A stretch of DNA of 64,000 nucleotides from the NCBI RefSeq assembly GCF_029504695.1, contig NZ_JAQFIN010000017.1, forward strand, positions 1 to 64,000, in the 5' to 3' direction. Each line of letters starts with the position of its first letter. Position 1 is the first letter of the stretch. The DNA comes from Parabacteroides sp. PF5-6 (GTDB taxonomy: Bacteria; Bacteroidota; Bacteroidia; Bacteroidales; Tannerellaceae). Shown here piece by piece: positions 1-10,258 of this stretch. The translations under genes were made by a program, and so were the position numbers. The notes below the pieces were generated by a model that saw only the letters and a list, made by a program, of their open reading frames with translations, made no database searches and was not told the origin of the DNA.

Positions 1-2793
1 ATTGAATGCCGTCTCCACGCCATCGATCAGGAAGAGGATATCGGCTGCTGTCAGTGAGGCCTCTTCGGGGAAGAAGGAGAGGAAGAGGTGGTCGCTCTCG
101 GCAATCGTATATTCACCCGTCAGGTAGTCGCAATGGATGCCTTCGGCAATGGTGAGGCTGATGGTGTGGTAGGCAACGTTTTCATCCGCCGATTGATACT
201 CATAGGCGCCTATATCGATCGTACCCCCTTTGACGCGGGCATTGCCGGCGGCATCGGTCGTGGGATAGGTCGATAGATAAGCCGCGTTACCGCCTTTGTT
301 GATCGCCGGGCTGGTTGCCAACAGGCTGAAATCTTTCTCTTCGGCATTTGTAAAGCCGGGGGCGTATGCCGAACCGATCAGGTTGGTGGTTTCGTCGAGG
401 GTGTAGTTAACCGCACTATTAATCTGATAATTATCAATCAGATTATGGCTGAGAGCCTTAGGATAATCCATGACATATAGAGATTCACCTTCATTCCCAT
501 TTTCCCAGATAATATTGTTCGTTAGGCAGGCCTCGCGATAAAGATGGACTCCATCACTTCTGTCCGCGGTATTTCCATAGATTGTATTATTGGTCAGGGA
601 AGTCCAGCCGGCATATACCCCACCACCAATTTTCCGCGCATCGTTTTCGTAGATCACATTGTTGGTCAGGGTGCAATCGATATTTTTTTCTTCGCTGTCC
701 AAAGAATAGCCTGCAAACACACCGCCACCATCTCCAGCGGTATTATTCTTATAGATGATATTCGCATTCAACGTGCAGCCACGAATAGCGACACCCCCAC
801 CATCACTACCATAATCACCTGCGGTCGTATTGTCGTGGATGATATTTTGGGTCAAGATTGTATTATCCGCGTTCACGCCCCCACCAGAGGTAGCCGTATT
901 GTTGCAGATGGTATTTAGGTTCAGGACGATCGGGGCCGCTTCACCCGAATAAAAGGCATAGACTCCACCGCCGTTTTGAGCATGATTGTCTTCGATTGTA
1001 TTCTTGTTTACTGTCAGGTTGGAACCTTTAATAGAGATGCCACCACCGGAATTTCGATCGAACTCTTGCTCATTTACTATTATATATTCACCCCACTCTC
1101 CATTCGCGTTTCCTCCTGTAACCGTAAACCCATCGAGTACGGCAGTGTTCATATCTCCTGCGGCGATTACCACATGGTAGCAGTTGTCGTCGGTTGTGTC
1201 TGTATCACCAATTTCTCCCGAAAGGATGGTTTCGTTTTCCTCCGGATCACGCGCATCCAACGACTCTTCCCCTCCGGCAAAGCCGCCATAGACTGCGACG
1301 CCCGCAGGGATCACAAAGGCTTTGTCGCGGTCGGTGACTTCTATATCTTGATACTGCGTCTCATCCAATTCATCATCATACACTTGTTTCTTTGCGGTTG
1401 CTGCCGCTTTATACTTCGGCAGATAGGTTCCTTTGGCCACCCAGATCTCTTTGACGCCTTCGGCCAACAGGGCATCGGCCAATTCTGTCTTGGCATCGGC
1501 CCAGCTGGAGCCGTCGCCGGTTTCGTTCTCTTCGTTTTGTTTCACATAGATTTTGCTGAGATAAGCACCCATATCTACACCGTCTTTTCCCGCACCGATA
1601 GCCGGGCTGCCAGTTTGCAGGGCGAGGCTGAAGGAGCTTTCAGCAGTACTGACAAAGCGTGGATCTTCCCCGATCTTATTGCCTTCGCCTGTTGTGTAAC
1701 CCTCAGATCCGTTGATCGCACCAATCAGGTTATAAGAGGTGGTGTTCGCTCCATCTATATATAGATCTTGAGGTGTGGTAGAGTAGTCTATATTTCCCCA
1801 AATGATATTATTGCTCAGGATGCTATTTCCTTTGGCATAGACTCCACCTCCGAGATTATAATCATTTTTGAAGTATTTATTCTCATAGATTGTATTATGG
1901 ATCAGTGTGGCGTTATTCGCATAGACACCGCCACCAGAACCACCCCGGGCATAATTGCCGTAAATTGTATTATATTTCAGGATAGTACCCTCTTCGACAT
2001 AGACTCCCGCGCCTCCCGCCATCGATACTGAGTTATTGTAGATCTTGTTGTAAGACAGCTTGACATTGCCGGTGGCGTAGACACCGCCGGCTCTACCATC
2101 AGCACTATTGTCGTGGATTATATTATGTTCCAACGTAACGCCATTCGCGGCATAGACAGCCGCGCCCCAGCCACCGGCTCCGGCATAATTGTTGTGGATC
2201 GTATTGTGGATCAGTCTGGCATTGCCGGAGGCATAGACTCCTCCGCCGTCTCTCGATTGAATCTCGATTGTATTAACGGTAATTTTCGTGGACTCTACAG
2301 CAGCTCCCCGGGTAATGGTAAAGCCATCGAGAGTCGCTGTTTCTTCGCCTGTAAGGGCTATGATAACGACATGGTAGCAATCATCATAATTATCATTATT
2401 TATATCCCCCGAAAGAATCGTTTCATTTCCGATCCAATCGCGCTGATCGCGTTGGGTTTCCGTTCCGGCAAAGCCACCATAGACATGCACGCCCGCAGGG
2501 ATCACAAAGGCTTTGTAACGCTCGGTGGTCTCGCCTCCATCTTTATTCGTTTCTGCCGCTTTATACTTCGGCATATAGGTTTCTGCGGCCACCCAGATCT
2601 CATTGCCGCTTGCGGCACCTTTCAAGGCATCCGAAAGATTGGCGGCAGCCTCCCAATTGGAGCCATCACCGTCTCCGTCTGCTTTCACATAGATAATCCC
2701 GTTCCCGTCGGGGTTGATTACAACATCTGCCATCGTCCGGCCCACGACCAGCGCCAGTAGCGCCATGGTCAAAAGTAAAATACGCTTCATCAT
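1..2793 (-). CDS. Beta-helix surface adhesin-like protein, 3' end beyond window
   Basis: An open frame of 931 codons runs from ATG at 2793 to the left edge, so the C-terminus is missing. It starts MMKRILLLTMALLALVVG, a signal peptide, after an A-rich AAGAAG ribosome site. Two tandem copies of a layout follow: a short G-rich entry segment, a block of GGGVYA / NTIYxN repeats typical of right-handed parallel beta-helices, and a segment with DPRF and GSPAIGAG like the choice-of-anchor Q domain. The visible end (YHTISL through DGVETAFN) is a module shared with the proteins at 38770 and 61615, both of which continue into a T9SS-type C-terminal domain, so the same is expected here. It lies 46 bp downstream of a GIY-YIG-like gene in the same direction. 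Cell-surface location is inferred; the ligand is unknown. Confidence 0.85.
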   Translation of the reverse strand, partial: MMKRILLLTMALLALVVGRTMADVVINPDGNGIIYVKADGDGDGSNWEAAANLSDALKGAASGNEIWVAAETYMPKYKAAETNKDGGETTERYKAFVIPAGVHVYGGFAGTETQRDQRDWIGNETILSGDINNDNYDDCYHVVIIALTGEETATLDGFTITRGAAVESTKITVNTIEIQSRDGGGVYASGNARLIHNTIHNNYAGAGGWGAAVYAANGVTLEHNIIHDNSADGRAGGVYATGNVKLSYNKIYNNSVSMAGGAGVYVEEGTILKYNTIYGNYARGGSGGGVYANNATLIHNTIYENKYFKNDYNLGGGVYAKGNSILSNNIIWGNIDYSTTPQDLYIDGANTTSYNLIGAINGSEGYTTGEGNKIGEDPRFVSTAESSFSLALQTGSPAIGAGKDGVDMGAYLSKIYVKQNEENETGDGSSWADAKTELADALLAEGVKEIWVAKGTYLPKYKAAATAKKQVYDDELDETQYQDIEVTDRDKAFVIPAGVAVYGGFAGGEESLDARDPEENETILSGEIGDTDTTDDNCYHVVIAAGDMNTAVLDGFTVTGGNANGEWGEYIIVNEQEFDRNSGGGISIKGSNLTVNKNTIEDNHAQNGGGVYAFYSGEAAPIVLNLNTICNNTATSGGGVNADNTILTQNIIHDNTTAGDYGSDGGGVAIRGCTLNANIIYKNNTAGDGGGVFAGYSLDSEEKNIDCTLTNNVIYENDARKIGGGVYAGWTSLTNNTIYGNTADRSDGVHLYREACLTNNIIWENGNEGESLYVMDYPKALSHNLIDNYQINSAVNYTLDETTNLIGSAYAPGFTNAEEKDFSLLATSPAINKGGNAAYLSTYPTTDAAGNARVKGGTIDIGAYEYQSADENVAYHTISLTIAEGIHCDYLTGEYTIAESDHLFLSFFPEEASLTAADILFLIDGVETAFN

Positions 2794-2839
2794 ACTTCTT
2801 TTTTTTTTAGATTGTTAATTATACTTGTAAATACTCGCT

Positions 2840-3133
2840 TTATTTGTTCGTCGTTAAGTCGTATCGAAACTCCTCCAACAAATTCGTCCCGCAGGCATTG
2901 TAGTGGCCGATAAAGCGGGTGATATTTTCTGCCGAGAGGTTCTCGAGGTAGAGTTTATGTGCTACGCCGTCGACCGGATGGGGAAACTGACGGTAGTAGA
3001 GCAACGCTTTGCCCCGGCTGCCGGCCAACATCCGCGGTAACGAGGGGCTATAGCCGATCTGTATCGCCGCTTCACTCTCCTTTACTATATATACCCAGCA
3101 GAATGTGTTGCCGGATCTTTCGTCTGTTTGCAT
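2840..3133 (-). CDS. Small GIY-YIG-like protein, upstream of adhesin
   Basis: A 97-residue protein. ATG at 3133 is preferred over the ATG at 3169 because AAGAAG lies just upstream, as for the next gene. The pattern WVYIV, then IQIGYS, an Arg-containing segment (LPRML), LLYYRQF and a late AHKLYLENLS helix resembles the order of motifs in GIY-YIG nucleases, but the second catalytic Tyr of the YIG motif is replaced by Gln, so nuclease activity is doubtful. It is clearly paralogous to the gene at 41843-42127 and the fragment at 42134-42303 (shared YRQF, DG, HKL/YKL and L-EEF/L-EDF positions). All copies sit next to large surface-protein genes. Family assignment is tentative; the paralogy is direct. 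Confidence 0.7.
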   Translation of the reverse strand: MQTDERSGNTFCWVYIVKESEAAIQIGYSPSLPRMLAGSRGKALLYYRQFPHPVDGVAHKLYLENLSAENITRFIGHYNACGTNLLEEFRYDLTTNK

Positions 3134-3454
3134 AACTTCTTTTTTATATAAGCCTCGTCTCACGCGCAAAAACGGATCGCCTTGGCTTATGCTTCCGGTG
3201 CAAATCTACGGGTGCGCTGCCGCAACGACCTCTCAAATCTGGAAAAAAACCTCTCAAATCTGGAAAAACTGCCCTAAAAGTGTTAACAAAAGCAAACGAC
3301 AGGGGTGAACCTATCAAAGAGGGAGTGATAGATTTAACATTTACTGCCGACAGGCAAAGAAAGAATAAGGGCAGCTTTTTACAATTAATTTCTTACCTTC
3401 GTCCCCAGATAGAGTAATGTCGGGGATCTTGATCTCACTAAATAGAAAAGACTT
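3134..3454. other. Intergenic region with paired direct repeats and divergent promoters
   Basis: There is no convincing gene here. It holds the paired repeats at 3229-3268 upstream of the minus-strand GIY-like/adhesin operon and a TACCTTCG promoter-like box (3394-3401) about 53 bp before the ABC exporter start. Confidence 0.6.
3229..3268. promoter_or_regulatory. Two direct repeats of CCTCTCAAATCTGGAAAAA, 21-bp offset
   Basis: Two identical 19-bp copies begin at 3229 and 3250, about 100 bp before the GIY-like start. Nearly the same pair (GTCYCAAATCTGCAAAAAG, also offset by 21 bp) lies upstream of the GLUG gene at 43837. A tandem half-site at two helical turns fits an AraC-type operator; this role is inferred. 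Confidence 0.55.
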
Positions 3455-5302
3455 ATGAAAGATTTTTTGCGCGTACTGCGGCGGTTTGTGCCTCCGTATA
3501 AGAAATATCTCTCCTGGAATATCTTCTTTAATATCCTGTCGGCGATCCTGAACCTCTTCTCTTTCGCACTGATCATCCCGATCCTGAATATCCTTTTTAA
3601 GTTGCAGGATACCACATACACCTATATGCCGTGGCGTTTTGAACCGCTCTCGTGGGAGTTCTGGAAAGGCAGCCTCGAACTGATAAAGAATAATTTCTTC
3701 TGGATGGTGAGCAATCTGATCGAGACGCGGGGCGGAACCTATACCTTGATTATCCTGGGGCTCTTCCTGATTGTGATGACTTTCCTGAAAGTGACTTCCA
3801 TGTATATGGCGTTCTTTACGATGATCCCCATCCGCACGGGAGTGGTGCGCGATATCCGCAACCAGATCAACCGCAAGATCACACAACTGCCTCTGGGCTT
3901 TTTCTCCGAAGAGCGCAAAGGGGATATCATTGCCCGCGTTTCGGGTGATGTGAACGAGATCGAGACCTCGATCATGAGCTCCCTGGATATGCTGTTCAAG
4001 AACCCGATCCTGATCGTGATCTACCTGACGGGTATGATTGTGATCAGTTGGCAGTTGACGCTCTTTGTCCTGGTCTTGCTCCCGCTGGCGGGCTACCTGA
4101 TGGGAAAGGTGGGCAAGAGCCTGAAGCGCAAGTCGCTGGATGCGCAGGACCAATGGGGGCTGTTGATGAGTCAGATCGAAGAGACCCTGAGCGGCTTGCG
4201 TATTATCAAGGCTTTCAACGCGGAATTTAAGATCCAGGAACGTTTCGAGAAGAGCAACGAACGTTTTCGCCGGACCACCAACCGCATCTACCGGCGGCAG
4301 CAGATGGCGCATCCGATGAGTGAGTTTTTGGGAACGATCACGATCGTGATCGTACTCTGGTATGGCGGCTCGTTGATCCTTTCGCAATCGGGGGCGATCG
4401 ACGCGTCTACCTTTATCTATTACCTGGTGATCTTCTATAGTATCATCAACCCGGCGAAGGACCTGACGAAGGCATCGTATGCCATCCAGAAAGGGCTGGC
4501 GTCGATGGAGCGGGTAGACCGGATCCTCGAGGCGCAGTCGGATATCAACGATCCGGAATGTCCCGAATCGATCGCGCTGACGGAGAAGATTGCGTATATG
4601 GATGTCTGGTTCAAGTACCAGTCGGAATGGGTCTTGAAAGGCATTAACCTGGAGATCCCGCGCGGCAAGACCGTGGCCTTGGTGGGACAGTCGGGCTCGG
4701 GCAAGAGCACCCTGGTCGATCTGTTGCCCCGCTTCTATGAGGCGACCAAAGGGGCGGTCTATATCGACGGAACGGATATCCGCAATGCGACCCTGTACGA
4801 TCTGCGCCATCTGATGGGTAATGTCAATCAGGAGGCGATCCTGTTCAATGATACCTTCTTTAATAATATCGCTTTCGGGGTAGAGAATGCCACCCTGGAG
4901 CAGGTACAGGAGGCGGCGCGTATCGCCAACGCGCATGAGTTTATCCTGGCGACGGAACAGGGCTACGACACGACGATCGGCGACCGGGGCGGTAAGCTCT
5001 CCGGCGGACAACGCCAACGGTTGAGCATTGCCCGTGCCATCCTGAAGAACCCGCCGATCCTGATCCTCGACGAGGCGACCTCGGCTTTGGATACCGAGTC
5101 GGAACGTCTCGTGCAGGAAGCGTTGGAGAACCTGATGCGCAACCGCACCACGATCGTGATTGCCCACCGGCTGTCGACGATCCGCAACGCGGACCTGATC
5201 TGTGTGATGCACGAAGGAGAGATCGTCGAGCGCGGCAAGCACGAAGAACTATTGCTGCGCGACGGCTATTACAAAAGACTTTGCGATATGCAGAGCTTTT
5301 AG
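3455..5302 (+). CDS. MsbA-like ABC exporter (permease-ATPase fusion)
   Basis: A 615-residue half-transporter of normal length. An N-terminal membrane domain (about residues 1-340, roughly six helices) precedes a nucleotide-binding domain with Walker A GQSGSGKST (about 411-419), signature LSGGQRQR (about 515), Walker B LILDEATSALD (Asp about 539) and the switch His in VIAHRLST. It should act as a homodimer in the inner membrane and export a lipid or other amphipathic substrate. The MsbA-type (lipid A flippase) role is family-level inference, since related exporters carry peptides or drugs. It is monocistronic by position. A 633-codon antisense frame is a shadow of it. Confidence 0.9.
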   Translation: MKDFLRVLRRFVPPYKKYLSWNIFFNILSAILNLFSFALIIPILNILFKLQDTTYTYMPWRFEPLSWEFWKGSLELIKNNFFWMVSNLIETRGGTYTLIILGLFLIVMTFLKVTSMYMAFFTMIPIRTGVVRDIRNQINRKITQLPLGFFSEERKGDIIARVSGDVNEIETSIMSSLDMLFKNPILIVIYLTGMIVISWQLTLFVLVLLPLAGYLMGKVGKSLKRKSLDAQDQWGLLMSQIEETLSGLRIIKAFNAEFKIQERFEKSNERFRRTTNRIYRRQQMAHPMSEFLGTITIVIVLWYGGSLILSQSGAIDASTFIYYLVIFYSIINPAKDLTKASYAIQKGLASMERVDRILEAQSDINDPECPESIALTEKIAYMDVWFKYQSEWVLKGINLEIPRGKTVALVGQSGSGKSTLVDLLPRFYEATKGAVYIDGTDIRNATLYDLRHLMGNVNQEAILFNDTFFNNIAFGVENATLEQVQEAARIANAHEFILATEQGYDTTIGDRGGKLSGGQRQRLSIARAILKNPPILILDEATSALDTESERLVQEALENLMRNRTTIVIAHRLSTIRNADLICVMHEGEIVERGKHEELLLRDGYYKRLCDMQSF

Positions 5303-5362
5303 GAAGGAAGTAAGAAGTAAGAAGTCCCTCACCCTTAAACCCCTTAAACCCCTTGGGAAGAT

Positions 5363-5407
5363 AAGGGCCTTAAGGGCCTTAAGGGGCCTAAGGGCCTTAA
5401 GGACCTT
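5363..5407. repeat. Five tandem 9-bp palindromic units (AAGGGCCTT)
   Basis: Five abutting 9-mers, AAGGGCCTT or one- to two-base variants, end 14 bp before the GH95 start. They are preceded by short CCCCTTAAA repeats (about 5330-5355). The array would lie in the 5' leader of the fucosidase mRNA or at its promoter. Confidence 0.75.
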
Positions 5408-5421
5408 AATATTATAATATC

Positions 5422-7872
5422 ATGAGAAAAAAAACTATTCTATTGTGTATTGGCGTTTTGGGCCTGGTCGTTTTATCCGGTTGCGACCGGCAGCAGCAGG
5501 CATCGCTCACCTATTTCTTTGATCAGCCGGCTTCCATCTGGGAGGAGTCGTTCCCTTTGGGCAACGGGCGGATCGGCTTGATGCCCGATGGCGGGCTGGA
5601 AAAGGAAAATATCGTATTGAATGAGATCACCATGTGGTCGGGCAGTCCGCAGGATGCGGATAACCCCGAGGCGTATCATTCATTGGCACGGATCCGCCAA
5701 CTGCTTTTCGAAGGGCGCAACGATGAGGCGCAACAGCTGATGTACGAGACCTTTGTCTGCAAAGGTACCGGTAGCAATTACGGCGATGGGGCGGATGCGC
5801 CCTATGGCAGTTACCAGATCCTGGGCAATATGACGCTCGACTATCGGTATCCGGGAAATACCGGAGCGATAGCCGACTACCACCGGGAACTAAACCTGGA
5901 AGAAGCCATTACCACCCTTACCTATCAAAAGGGAGAGGTGAAATACACGCGGGAGGCTTTTACCTCGTTTACCCGGGATATCGGACTGATCCGTTTGACC
6001 GCCGATAAAGAAAAAGCGCTTCATCTCACCTTAGGCCTTAACCGGCCGGAACATTATACGTTTGCTACCCAGGGCCGCGATCTGATCATGCACGGCCAAC
6101 TGCCCACCGGCACCGAAGCGGCTGATGCCCCTACGACCGGCACCCGATACCTCTCGCGCATCCGTGTGGTGTTGCCCCAAGGCGGCACGGTGATGCCGGG
6201 CGATAGTACATTGACCATTGCCGATGCGACGGAAGTGATCCTTTTGACCGGGCTGGCGACCGACTATTTCGATAAAGCCGGTTTCGAAGCCTCTCTTATT
6301 TCCCTTTTGGATAAAGCCGAACAAACTAACTATCAAACTCTAAAAGAAGAGCATATCGATGCCTACCGGGCATTGTACGCAAGAGTAGACCTCGACCTGG
6401 GCAGCTCGGGCAGGGAGACGATGCCGATCGACGAACGCCTGCGCGCTTTTGCCCGGGATAAAAACGATCCGTCATTGGCCACGCTTTATTTTCAGTTCGG
6501 ACGTTATCTGTTGATCTCGTCGACCCGCCCGGGACTCTTGCCTCCCAACCTGCAAGGATTGTGGTGCCGGACGATCCATACCCCGTGGAATGGGGATTAC
6601 CATTTGAATATCAACTTGCAGATGAACCTATGGCCGGCGGAGGTCGGTAACCTTTCGGAACTGCACCTGCCGCTGATCGAATGGACCAAGCAGCAGGTGA
6701 AGAGCGGCGAGAAGACTGCCCGTGCCTTTTACCGCGCGCGGGGATGGGTGACGCATATCCTGGGCAATGTGTGGGAGTTTACCGCGCCGGGCGAGCATCC
6801 GTCGTGGGGCGCGACCAATACCTCGGCGGCCTGGCTCTGCGAACATCTCTATCATCACTATCTGTTTACCAAAGACAAAACTTACCTTGCCGATGTCTAT
6901 CCGACGATGAAAGGGGCGGCACTCTTTTTTGTGGATATGCTGGTGGAAGATCCGCGTACGGGTTATCTGGTGACCGCGCCGACCACCTCGCCGGAGAATG
7001 CTTATCTGTTGAACGACAGTGTGATTGTGCATGTCTGCGCCGGCTCGACGATGGATAATCAGATCGTACGCGAATTGTTTACCTATACGATGGAAGCCTC
7101 TTCCATCCTGGGGGTGGATGACGATTTTGCCCGCCTGTTGGAAGAGAAACGTGCCCGTCTGATGCCGACCACTATCGGTCCCGACGGACGTATAATGGAA
7201 TGGCTCGAGCCGTATAAGGAGGCGGAGCCGCGCCATCGCCACGTCTCCCATCTCTACGGCTTGCATCCGGGCAATGAGATCTCGGTGGAGTTGACGCCCG
7301 AGCTGGCGGAGGCCGCGCGTAAGACATTGGAAGCCCGCGGCGATGAGAGCACAGGCTGGTCGATGGCGTGGAAGATCAACTTCTGGGCACGCCTGCACGA
7401 TGGCGATCATGCCTTCAAACTCCTGGGCGATCTCTTACGTCCCGGCGTGGAGAAAGGTGGTGACCAGATGAACGACGGTGGCAGCTATCCGAACCTGTTC
7501 TGCGGCCATCCGCCTTTCCAGATCGATGGCAACTTCGGTGGTTGCGCGGGCATCGCCGAGATGCTCGTGCAGAGCCAGACGGGACGCATCGAGTTCTTGC
7601 CGGCCCTTCCTTCGGCATGGCCGGATGGTAGCTTCAAGGGATTGAAAGTCAGAGGAGGCGGAGAGGTATCCGTGCGCTGGGCTGCCGGCAAACTGACAGA
7701 GGCGACGGTGAAGGCAACCGTGGATGAGACGTTTGTGATTCAATTGCCGGAAGGGGCAGAGAACCTGAAGGTGAAGAAAAACGGCAAAGCCGTTTCGCTG
7801 CCGGTGAAGGAAGGCACGATAGTGGTGGAGCTGAAGGCTGGGGAGGAGGTTGGCTTGAGGGTTTCTAACTAA
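5422..7872 (+). CDS. GH95 family alpha-L-fucosidase, lipoprotein
   Basis: An 816-residue protein. The N-terminus has a lipoprotein signal with lipobox LSGC (Cys about 21), so export and lipid anchoring are expected. The GH95 N-terminal signature ([13 protein letters not shown]), the central HLNINLQMN (about 394), APTTSPEN (Glu about 525) and FQIDGNFGG (Asp about 702) are all present; these Asn, Glu and Asp positions match the catalytic and substrate-binding segments known in GH95. The family hydrolyses terminal alpha-1,2-linked fucose, or galactose in some members, from host or plant glycans. No SusC/SusD pair is nearby, so it appears as a stand-alone enzyme. Exact linkage specificity cannot be read from sequence. 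Confidence 0.92.
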   Translation: MRKKTILLCIGVLGLVVLSGCDRQQQASLTYFFDQPASIWEESFPLGNGRIGLMPDGGLEKENIVLNEITMWSGSPQDADNPEAYHSLARIRQLLFEGRNDEAQQLMYETFVCKGTGSNYGDGADAPYGSYQILGNMTLDYRYPGNTGAIADYHRELNLEEAITTLTYQKGEVKYTREAFTSFTRDIGLIRLTADKEKALHLTLGLNRPEHYTFATQGRDLIMHGQLPTGTEAADAPTTGTRYLSRIRVVLPQGGTVMPGDSTLTIADATEVILLTGLATDYFDKAGFEASLISLLDKAEQTNYQTLKEEHIDAYRALYARVDLDLGSSGRETMPIDERLRAFARDKNDPSLATLYFQFGRYLLISSTRPGLLPPNLQGLWCRTIHTPWNGDYHLNINLQMNLWPAEVGNLSELHLPLIEWTKQQVKSGEKTARAFYRARGWVTHILGNVWEFTAPGEHPSWGATNTSAAWLCEHLYHHYLFTKDKTYLADVYPTMKGAALFFVDMLVEDPRTGYLVTAPTTSPENAYLLNDSVIVHVCAGSTMDNQIVRELFTYTMEASSILGVDDDFARLLEEKRARLMPTTIGPDGRIMEWLEPYKEAEPRHRHVSHLYGLHPGNEISVELTPELAEAARKTLEARGDESTGWSMAWKINFWARLHDGDHAFKLLGDLLRPGVEKGGDQMNDGGSYPNLFCGHPPFQIDGNFGGCAGIAEMLVQSQTGRIEFLPALPSAWPDGSFKGLKVRGGGEVSVRWAAGKLTEATVKATVDETFVIQLPEGAENLKVKKNGKAVSLPVKEGTIVVELKAGEEVGLRVSN

Positions 7873-7877
7873 GGGAG

Positions 7878-8010
7878 TTAAGAACTCATAAGAATTCATA
7901 AGAGCTCATAGGAACTCATAGGAAGGCTTTCTTCTTATGAATTCTTATGAGCTCTTATGAATTCTTATGAGTTCTTATGAGCTCTTATGAGCTCTTATGA
8001 GTTCTTAAAT
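7878..8010. repeat. Decamer repeat hairpin between convergent genes
   Basis: The right arm (7931-8008) is seven to eight tandem 10-mers of the form ANNTCTTATG, where the variable centre forms AATTC, AGCTC or AGTTC. The left arm (7878-7922) is the reverse complement, four units long. Together they can form a long, slippable hairpin exactly between the converging GH95 and glnN genes, possibly a bidirectional terminator. Confidence 0.8.
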
Positions 8011-8022
8011 ACCCCTTCTTCC

Positions 8023-10212
8023 TCACCTCAAAAACAACAGTTCCCTATACTTCGGCAGTGGCCACATCTGATTATCCACCATCAGCTCCAGGTCGTCGAT
8101 ATGGTCACGGATCTCATCCAGGTAAGGCAATACGGTATCGTGGTAGGCAATGGCTTTCTCGCGGTAGTCGGTGAGGCGGTTGGCCACTTTCCGGGCTTCG
8201 ATCATCTCTTCGACCATCTTCGTCACCGCGCAGATATGCGTGGCGATCTTGCGCGTCAGGCGCTTGGGTTCGAACGAAAGCTCTTCGTATTCTTCGGCAC
8301 TGAAGGTTTCTTTCAGGCGGGCGATGTTTTCCAATAATGCGGTCTGGTAGCGGATCACCACCGGGATGATATGGTTCAACGAAAGATCACCCAATACACG
8401 GGCTTCGATCTGTACCTTTTTGATATACATCTCCCATTTCACTTCGTTGCGTGCCTCGAGCTCTTTCTGGCTCAGTACGCCGGTGGCACCGAACATACAC
8501 ACGACCTCGGGGCGCAGGTAGGCGTCGTATTGCAAGGGCACGCTGGTCTCGCAGTCGAGCCCGCGCTTGGCCGCCTCTTCTTTCCACTCCTCGCTATAGC
8601 CGTTGCCATCGAAACGGACGGGTTTGGATTCTTTGATATAGGCTTTCAGGACTTCGAAGATCGCCGCTTCTTTGCTCTTGCCTTCCGCGCGTTTATTCTC
8701 TACATCCTTTTTGAATTGCATCAACTGATAGGCCACGGCGGAGTTCAGAGCCAGCATGGGCGAACCGCAATTGGCCGACGAGCCGGGCGCGCGAAACTCA
8801 AAGCGATTACCGGTAAAGGCAAAAGGCGAGGTGCGGTTGCGGTCGGTATTGTCTAACAAGAGTTCGGGGATCTGTCCGAAGCCCAGGTAGAGGCGTTTCT
8901 TGGCATCCACCTCGATGGCGTCTTCGATGGAGCTGTTCTCGAACTTATCGAGGATCTCGGATATCTGCTTACCCAGGAAAGAGGAGATGATCGCCGGCGG
9001 GGCTTCGTTGGCGCCCAGGCGGAAAGCGTTGGTTGCCGAGGCGATGCTGGCTTTCAGGAGCCCGTTGTATTTGTAGACCGCCATCAATGTATTGACCACG
9101 AAAGTGATAAAGCGCAGGTTGTCTTCCCGGTCTTTGCCCGGCGAGAACAGGTTGATACCCGTATCCGTGCCCATCGACCAGTTGCAATGCTTGCCCGATC
9201 CGTTCACGCCCATAAAAGGTTTTTCGTGCAACAGGATCCGGAAGTTATGGTGGCGGGCGACGCGTTTCATGATCGAGAGTAATAACTGGTTATGATCGTT
9301 TGCCAGGTTACACTCTTCGTAGATGGGCGCCAATTCGAACTGGTTGGGAGCCACCTCGTTGTGGCGCGTCTTGACAGGGATGCCCAGGATGTAACATTCT
9401 TCTTCCAGGTCTTTCATAAACTCCTGGACGCGGGTGGGGATCGAACCGAAGTAGTGGTCGTCCAATTGTTGGTTCTTCGCGCTCTCATGGCCCAAGAGGG
9501 TGCGTTCGGTCAACATCAGGTCGGGGCGGGCGGCATAGAGCGCTTCGTCGACCAGGAAATATTCCTGTTCCCAACCCAGGTAGGTGATCACCTTATTCAC
9601 CTCTTCGTCGAAATAATGGCAGACATCGACGGCTGCTTTGTTCAACGCTTCGATGGAGCGGATCAGGGGAGTCTTATAATCGAGCGCCTCACCGGTGTAC
9701 GCGATAAAGACGGTCGGGATACACAAGGTATCGTCGACGATAAAAGCAGGCGATGAAGGGTCCCAGGCGGAATAGCCGCGCGCCTCGAACGTATTGCGCA
9801 AGCCGCCGCTGGGGAAGCTTGAGGCATCGGGCTCCTGCTGTACCAAGATCTTTCCGCTGAAGGCTTCAATCATACCGCCGTTGCCGTCGAGCTCGACAAA
9901 GGCGTCGTGCTTCTCGGCCGTGCCGTCGGTGAGCGGCTGAAACCAGTGTGTATAATGTGTCACGCCTTTCTCCAATGCCCACATACGCATACCGGCGGCC
10001 ACATGGTTGGCAATCTCCCGGTCGATAGGCGTGCCCTGGTCGATGGCGCGGGTCAACGCACCATAAGTCTCTTTCGACAGGTACTTCTTCTGCGTCTTGC
10101 GGGTGAAAACATGGATACCGAAATAATCAGATACTTTAGTCGCGGGGATCGTAGCGGCTACAGGTTTCCGGTTGGAAGCCTTCTCAACGGCATGGAAACG
10201 GGAAATTGACAT
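8023..10212 (-). CDS. glnN: Glutamine synthetase type III
   Basis: A 729-residue protein starting MSISRFHAVEKASNRK at 10212. The frame stays open a further 43 codons upstream, but that part is intergenic repeat sequence and is rejected. Length and the N-terminal block (SDYFGIHVFTRKTQKKYL) are typical of GSIII (GlnN), the glutamine synthetase of Bacteroidales, which makes glutamine from glutamate, ammonia and ATP. Visible motifs include KTRHNEVAPNQFELAP (metal and glutamate site), NGSGKHCNWS and NRTSPFAFTGNRFEFR. It forms a large cytoplasmic oligomer. It is transcribed alone, convergent with the fucosidase gene. Confidence 0.96.
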   Translation of the reverse strand: MSISRFHAVEKASNRKPVAATIPATKVSDYFGIHVFTRKTQKKYLSKETYGALTRAIDQGTPIDREIANHVAAGMRMWALEKGVTHYTHWFQPLTDGTAEKHDAFVELDGNGGMIEAFSGKILVQQEPDASSFPSGGLRNTFEARGYSAWDPSSPAFIVDDTLCIPTVFIAYTGEALDYKTPLIRSIEALNKAAVDVCHYFDEEVNKVITYLGWEQEYFLVDEALYAARPDLMLTERTLLGHESAKNQQLDDHYFGSIPTRVQEFMKDLEEECYILGIPVKTRHNEVAPNQFELAPIYEECNLANDHNQLLLSIMKRVARHHNFRILLHEKPFMGVNGSGKHCNWSMGTDTGINLFSPGKDREDNLRFITFVVNTLMAVYKYNGLLKASIASATNAFRLGANEAPPAIISSFLGKQISEILDKFENSSIEDAIEVDAKKRLYLGFGQIPELLLDNTDRNRTSPFAFTGNRFEFRAPGSSANCGSPMLALNSAVAYQLMQFKKDVENKRAEGKSKEAAIFEVLKAYIKESKPVRFDGNGYSEEWKEEAAKRGLDCETSVPLQYDAYLRPEVVCMFGATGVLSQKELEARNEVKWEMYIKKVQIEARVLGDLSLNHIIPVVIRYQTALLENIARLKETFSAEEYEELSFEPKRLTRKIATHICAVTKMVEEMIEARKVANRLTDYREKAIAYHDTVLPYLDEIRDHIDDLELMVDNQMWPLPKYRELLFLR

Positions 10213-10258
10213 AAGACTTGAATTGATGTTGTTTTGGACAACAAAGAAACACATTTCT

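Noticed and set aside
976-1764. 262-codon plus-strand frame in the left adhesin
   Set aside because: Antisense to the continuous 931-codon adhesin frame, whose repeats and signal peptide are clear.
3341-5242. 633-codon frame on the minus strand opposite the ABC exporter
   Set aside because: It is antisense to a fully conserved MsbA-like gene and has no recognisable domain; long antisense frames arise from GC-rich codon use here.
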